Source: Sporomusa acidovorans
Lineage (GTDB): Bacteria > Bacillota > Negativicutes > Sporomusales > Sporomusaceae
Direction: 5' to 3'
Assembly: GCF_900101845.1 (NCBI RefSeq)
Contig: NZ_FNAM01000023.1
Coordinates: 1 to 64,000, forward strand
DNA length: 64,000 nucleotides
Shown here piece by piece: positions 61,104 through 64,000 of the stretch (positions within the stretch are counted from its first letter, which is position 1; each line of letters begins with the position of its first letter). A program made the position numbers and the translations under genes. The notes beneath the pieces are model-generated. The model was given only the letters and a program-made list of their open reading frames with translations. It did not search any database and was not told the DNA's origin.

Positions 61104-62237
61104 TTGGTAAGCGGTAAGAAAAAGGCAATGATTATTGTTACAGTTATTGCACTAGCCTTGGCGGGGATTGTTGGTTACCGGATTTATAGCAATATGAAAG
61201 CAAATACGGAACGGGCCGGGCGTGTTGCCCAGGGGCAAGTCGTGGCGGTTGAAGTGGCGGCTATAGCCAGACGGGATGTTACACCTGTGTTGACTTTTTC
61301 CTCCAATCTGGAACCGGTATGGAGTGCGGAAATTGCCAGCAAAGTTGACGGACGTATTGATCGTCTGCTGGTTGATGAGGGAGACGGTGTTGCTGACGGA
61401 ATGACAGTAGCCATACTGGACATGGGCGAGCTTTCCGCCCAGGTCGTGCAGGCCGAGGGCAATTTATTGCAAGCCAGAGCCACTTTGGAGCAGGCTGAAA
61501 TGGATTTAAGTCGGATGGAGCAGCTTGCCAAACAGGGAGCCATTGCCAACCAAACACTGGACTCGGCCAGAACGAAACGGGAGTTGGCCGCTGGCCAGGT
61601 CAGGGCGGCTGAAGGTGCACTAGCCTTGTATGACAGCAAGTTAGCAGGTGCTAACGTGATAGCACCACGGGCGGGTGTGGTAGTTAAACGTTATCTGCAG
61701 TCAGGTTATTATGCTAAAGCGGGTACTCCCATTATTGCAGTGGCTGATATTAGCACTCTGCTGGCAAAGGCCACCGTTGGTGAAGCTGAGATTGCGCAAC
61801 TGGCAGTGGGGACGAAAGTAAAAGTCAAAATGGATGCACTTGCCGGTCAGGAATTTGCGGGAACCATTACCCGGCTGTCGCCGGTGGCTGTCATGCCTTC
61901 ACGGACGTTTACTGCCGAGATATCGATTCCTAATCCACAAAGTATTCTTAAGGGAGGAATGTTTGCTAAAGTAGAAGTTCCCGGTCAAGTGCATGCTCAG
62001 GCACTTGTGGTGCCGGAAACAGCATTGGTCATGCGGGAAGACATCAAGACAGTTTATGTTCTTACGGCTGACAATAAAGTACAGCAGCGTGTACTTAAAT
62101 TAGGCTATGTTGGTGATGGCTGGGCCGAGGTGCTTGATGGTGTTAACGATGGAGAGCAAATTGTAATTTCTGGCCAAAATAAACTACGAGACGGATCAAC
62201 GGTTCGCTTGGCAGCGCCCGGGGAGGCTGGCAAATAA
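61104..62237 (+). CDS. RND efflux membrane fusion protein
   Basis: 377 residues. The N-terminal helix (KAMIIVTVIALALAGIVGYRI) is a membrane anchor without lipobox. The barrel-sandwich domain (SNLEPVWSAEIASKVDGRID...VIAPRAGVVVKRYL), an alpha hairpin (AEGNLLQARATLEQAEMDLSR), and the beta-barrel part follow. It bridges the inner pump to an outer-membrane channel, which is not in this window. TTG 61104 has GGAGG nine bases before it. The pump gene starts immediately after its stop. Confidence 0.93.
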   Translation: MVSGKKKAMIIVTVIALALAGIVGYRIYSNMKANTERAGRVAQGQVVAVEVAAIARRDVTPVLTFSSNLEPVWSAEIASKVDGRIDRLLVDEGDGVADGMTVAILDMGELSAQVVQAEGNLLQARATLEQAEMDLSRMEQLAKQGAIANQTLDSARTKRELAAGQVRAAEGALALYDSKLAGANVIAPRAGVVVKRYLQSGYYAKAGTPIIAVADISTLLAKATVGEAEIAQLAVGTKVKVKMDALAGQEFAGTITRLSPVAVMPSRTFTAEISIPNPQSILKGGMFAKVEVPGQVHAQALVVPETALVMREDIKTVYVLTADNKVQQRVLKLGYVGDGWAEVLDGVNDGEQIVISGQNKLRDGSTVRLAAPGEAGK

Positions 62238-64000
62238 ATGATTGACGTTTTTATTAAACGCCCGGTATTTACCACGATGCTTGTCCTGCTGTTGGTGGTT
62301 TTCGGACTGAATTCGTAATCCAGGCCTGGGTGTTGATCTGTATCCGGATGTTGAATTTCCGATTATTACCATTACTGTCACCTATACGGGTGCTTCGCCG
62401 GAAGAAATGGAGAGCCTTATTACCAAGCCGATTGAGGATGCGGTAAGCTCGGTTGCGGGAATTAAGACATTATCGTCAGTTTCGCGGGAAGGTGTATCGC
62501 AGACAACGATTGAATTTGAACTTGGGACCAATCCCAAGTTAGCAGCCAATGATGTGCGTGAGAAGGTTGCCGGTGTTCGTAAGCGGCTGCCGGATCAAAT
62601 TGATGAACCGGTAGTGCAGCGCTATGATATAACGGCACAGTCGATTCTTACCTTTAGTCTGGCGTCAGATACCAGGCCACGGGGGGAGATTCGGAAAATT
62701 GCCGAGGATATTGTAAAAAATCAGCTCCAACAGTTGGAGGGCGTGGCTGAGGTTACCGTATATGGCGCAGCACAACGCGAGATTCAGATATTGGCTGACC
62801 CGCGCAAACTCGAAGCCTACGGTATTTCGCTGCAACAACTGCTTGATGCGGTGGATGCTAATAACATTAATACACCAGGCGGCCATGTGACAGAGAAAGG
62901 TATTGAATTAACCGTCAGAACAATCGGCAAATATCAAAGTATTGAAGATATAAGAAATATTATTGTACTTAACCAAGAAGGGCGTCTGGTGGCCCTAAAA
63001 GATGTTGCCGCTGTAGAAGATACCTGGGTTGAAGAACGGAATTATGCAAAAACCAATGGTGTACCAAGTGTTATTGTCTCCATTCAGAAACAATCTGGGA
63101 CGAATACGGTGGGGGTTGCGGAAAAGGTAAAGCAATCCATGCAAAATTTAGAGCAGAATGTTTTGCCGCCTGATATTAAAATTACAAAAGTTCGGGATAA
63201 TTCCGTCTATATTCGCGACAGTGTTGATGACGTTATGATGTCAATGGTCTTTGGCGGGTTATTGGCTGTAGCCATTACCTTTTTATTTTTACGCAATGCC
63301 AGGGCTACCATGATTGGTGCCATTGCCATACCGACTTCGGTTATTTCGACTTTCTTTTTAATGAAAGCCATGAATTTTACGTTAAATAATATGTCGCTCA
63401 TGGGGCTTAGTCTGGCGGTAGGCATACTGATTGACGACGCCATTGTTATTGTTGAGAATATTTTTCGCCATATGGAGCAGGGAAAAACCCCCAGGGAAGC
63501 GGCCGGTGTTGGGACGAAAGAAATATCACTGGCTGTTTTGGCGACAACTTTCTCAATTTTAGCCGTATTTGTGCCTGTGGGCAATATGGGCGAGATTATC
63601 GGCCAGTTTTTTAAACAATTTGGCCTGACAGTAGCTTTTGCCGTAGCATTTTCGCTTTTTGTAGCCTTTACACTTACGCCGATGCTGTCTGCTTATTGGT
63701 TGCAATCTGGTCACGAAAGACAGGATCGACGGCTACGCTGGCTTGAGTATCTATTGGATAAATGGGAACAAGGTTTTGAAGCTTTCCGAAATCTTTATCG
63801 GGAAATATTATACTGGGCATTGCGGCGTCCCAAAAAGCTAGTTGCCGTGGCCATTGTTTCTCTGTTTCTTAATGCATTGTTACTGCCTTTCCTTGGTTCG
63901 GAGTTTCAGCCCACCTATGATTCCGGTGAATTTATCATCAACATGTTGGCGCCGTCTGGAACGTCGATTGAACGTAATAAAGAATTAGTAGCCCAGGTTG
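62238..64000 (+). pseudogene. RND efflux pump (AcrB/MexB-like), frameshifted near its start, cut by window end
   Basis: ATG 62238 begins MIDVFIKRPVFTTMLVLLLV, the classic first helix of RND pumps, but at 62316-62318 a TAA ends it after 26 codons. Removing one A at 62317-62318 gives NSYPGLGVDLYPDVEFP, and the frame then stays open to the window end. The rest has VTYTGASPEEMESLI, the proton-relay helix GLSLAVGILIDDAIVIVENI, and FTLTPMLSAYW. Either the gene is inactive or the sequence has one extra base. The intact fusion protein upstream, and the otherwise clean frame, make sequence error quite possible. Confidence 0.85.

Overview
The window reads as the chromosome of an anaerobic, endospore-forming bacterium with a Gram-negative type envelope, most likely a Negativicutes member of the Sporomusa/Pelosinus type. 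Spore formation is shown by yyaC and by a sigK gene split by a skin-like element. An outer membrane is implied by a type IV pilus with a secretin, an RND exporter, and a beta-barrel fragment. Regulation is Firmicutes-like: T-box on leuS, c-di-AMP (ydaO) riboswitch, Mn (yybP-ykoY) riboswitch, strong Shine-Dalgarno sites. The genus is inferred, not proven.

Layout. 1-630: transposase tail and tRNA-Ala. 0.6-4.1 kb: amidohydrolase and a MoxR/VWA pair. 4.2-7.7 kb: two terC genes, one under a Mn riboswitch, around a membrane hydrolase and an outer-membrane protein remnant. 7.9-12.8 kb: a decayed hydrogenase-4 (hyf/ech-like) operon, followed by serine dehydratase (sdaAB, sdaAA) and ridA. 15-17.8 kb: lgt, a TlpA/CcdA thiol-redox pair and a phosphoesterase. 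17.8-23.3 kb: a SWIM/SNF2 helicase, a class V aminotransferase and an unknown protein. 23.3-28.3 kb: T-box-leuS, trxA and an exported 5'-nucleotidase. 28.4-33.2 kb: an intact group 1 uptake [NiFe] hydrogenase operon. 33.3-39.1 kb: aroH, glycosyltransferase, NlpC/P60 hydrolase, ABC exporter, HD protein and yyaC. 39.5-43.9 kb: sigK interrupted by a 3.7-kb element with its own large serine recombinase. 44-61 kb: yqeG, aroE, and a complete type IV pilus operon interleaved with aroC, aroK and aroB. 61-64 kb: a two-gene RND efflux system whose pump gene carries a frameshift.

The most notable items are: (1) the compact skin element, which should excise at AATGAA direct repeats to rebuild sigK in frame; (2) a family of six structured intergenic repeats of about 100-130 bp, with compensatory changes in their stems, all lying in the same orientation upstream of the next gene; (3) the hydrogenase-4 operon, where three of four genes carry frameshifts or deletions; (4) a structured leader with an intrinsic terminator just before the pilus operon.
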